Assembly: GCA_934131055.1 (NCBI GenBank)
Contig: CAKOZB010000088.1
Location: 1-5,600 of the forward strand
Direction of reading: 5' to 3'
Length of the DNA: 5,600 nt
From: an uncultured Clostridia bacterium
GTDB lineage: Bacteria > Bacillota > Clostridia > TANB77 > CAG-508
Below, one piece after another: positions 4,673 through 5,600 of the stretch. Below the pieces are notes generated by a model, which was given only the letters and a program-made list of their open reading frames with translations, did not search any database and had not been told where the DNA came from. Within the stretch, counting starts at the first letter, position 1. Each line of letters opens with the position of its first letter. Both the position numbers and the translations under genes were made by a program.

Positions 4673-5600
4673 ATGATAGAAAAATATTTAAATAAATTGG
4701 AATATAATAAAATTTTAGATTTAGTGTCTAATTATTGTACTACATATATTGGAAAAGACTTTGTTTCTAAGCTGATGCCATTAAATAATAAAGATTTAGT
4801 AAAAATGAAGCTTGAAGAAACCAGTACGGCTCAGACTTTACTTTATAGAAAAGGCGAACCACCTATTTCAAATATTACAAATATTGATATTTGGATAAAA
4901 AATTTAGAAAGCTATAATTCATTATCTGCTAAGGCTTTGTTAGATGTAGCTCATGTATTACAAACATCTAGATTTTTGCATGATTATTTTTTTGCTGATG
5001 ATACTTTTGATTTGTCTGATTTTTCACTTTTAGAAGATTATTTTTCTATGCTTTATTATAATGAGACAATAGAAAAAAATATTCTAAATTCCATAATTGA
5101 TGAATACACAATCGCAGATGACGCCTCAAAAACCTTGTCTGCTTTGCGTAGAAATAAACGAAAACTAGAGCAAGATGTACGTGATAAATTATCTAATTTT
5201 ATCCACTCGTCTTCATATTCTAAATATTTAATGGATTCGATTATTACTATTAGAAACGATAGATTCGTTATTCCAGTTAAAGAAGAATATAAAGATAGCA
5301 TTTCTGGTGCGATTTTAGATATTTCAGCTAGTGGCTCTACTGTTTATATTGAGCCTTCTTCAATATTTGAGCTTAATAATAAAATTAATGGAATTAAAGC
5401 AGAGGAATCAATCGAAATTGAGAAAATCCTAAAAAATTTATCATTATCATTGTTCCCTATTGCAAGTAAGATAAAGACAACATTAGAAGCAATCGGTCAA
5501 ATTGATTTTATATTTGCTAAGGCAAAATATTCTAAGAAAATCAATGGAATTTGTCCATTAATAAATGATAAGAAAGAAATTAATTTATATGGTGCTAGAC
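4673..5600 (+). CDS. mutS2: Endonuclease MutS2, N-terminal part (runs off the window)
   Basis: Codons 1-309 are present and open to the last base; MutS2 is usually about 780-790 residues. The start MIEKYLNKLEYNKIL, then LVSNYC and GKDF, matches MutS2 N-termini. R194-N195-D196-R197 opens RNDRFVIPVKEEYK, followed by GAILDISASGST (about 211-222), VYIEP (224-228) and ELNNKI, the most recognisable stretch before the ATPase domain. The last residues LYGAR lead into the expected A-R-H-P-L motif, so Walker A and the C-terminal Smr nuclease domain lie outside. MutS2 is not a mismatch repair enzyme; it suppresses homologous recombination and/or, in Bacillus, acts as a ribosome collision/quality-control factor. 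Two tandem ATGs exist (4670, 4673); AGGAG at 4661-4665 is 7 nt from the second, which is preferred. It is divergent from the antitoxin gene. Confidence 0.95.
   Translation, partial: MIEKYLNKLEYNKILDLVSNYCTTYIGKDFVSKLMPLNNKDLVKMKLEETSTAQTLLYRKGEPPISNITNIDIWIKNLESYNSLSAKALLDVAHVLQTSRFLHDYFFADDTFDLSDFSLLEDYFSMLYYNETIEKNILNSIIDEYTIADDASKTLSALRRNKRKLEQDVRDKLSNFIHSSSYSKYLMDSIITIRNDRFVIPVKEEYKDSISGAILDISASGSTVYIEPSSIFELNNKINGIKAEESIEIEKILKNLSLSLFPIASKIKTTLEAIGQIDFIFAKAKYSKKINGICPLINDKKEINLYGAR

Noticed and set aside
5056..5301. 81-codon minus-strand open frame inside mutS2
   Set aside because: It lies opposite the most conserved part of the mutS2 N-terminal region and has no ribosome binding site or recognisable domain.

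Overview
The window is AT-rich (about 30% GC by eye). It has strong AGGAGG-type ribosome binding sites, TATAAT-type promoters and a gene order typical of Clostridia, so it most likely comes from a low-GC Firmicute of the class Clostridia. Almost all of it is ordinary chromosomal housekeeping sequence.

Layout, right to left along the minus strand. A small antitoxin gene (Phd/YefM family, 4268-4507) is followed by the C-terminal remnant of a RelE/ParE-type toxin (about 4170-4271). A good promoter (4098-4126) then starts a seven-gene run: asp23 (3581-4036), amaP (2958-3518), a DUF2273 membrane protein (2698-2901), nusB (2241-2684), xseA (982-2175), xseB (707-937) and a YuiD-like divergent PAP2 protein (204-653). 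After a 117-nt long inverted repeat (81-197) the first 16 codons of fhs (formate--tetrahydrofolate ligase) begin at 49 and run off the left edge. On the plus strand mutS2 starts at 4673 and runs off the right edge. Its promoter faces that of the antitoxin in a 165-nt divergent gap.

The main run combines three themes that are commonly linked in Clostridia: an envelope-associated Asp23 module (soluble Asp23, its membrane anchor AmaP and a small DUF2273 membrane protein), transcription antitermination (NusB) and exonuclease VII (XseA plus XseB). In many Clostridia xseB is followed by ispA and dxs, often with a yuiD-like gene nearby. Here ispA and dxs are absent and fhs follows, so the order is broken close to the long inverted repeat.

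No obvious new multi-gene system is visible. The two observations most worth checking are the 81-197 element, whose 32-nt arm can pair completely and which encloses a 49-nt core of about 59% GC, and the decayed toxin-antitoxin locus, in which an apparently intact antitoxin with its own promoter has outlived its toxin. Smaller observations are hairpins between asp23 and amaP and between nusB and xseA, a hairpin at the 5' end of the asp23 transcript, and a 12-nt sequence shared by the two divergent promoters.
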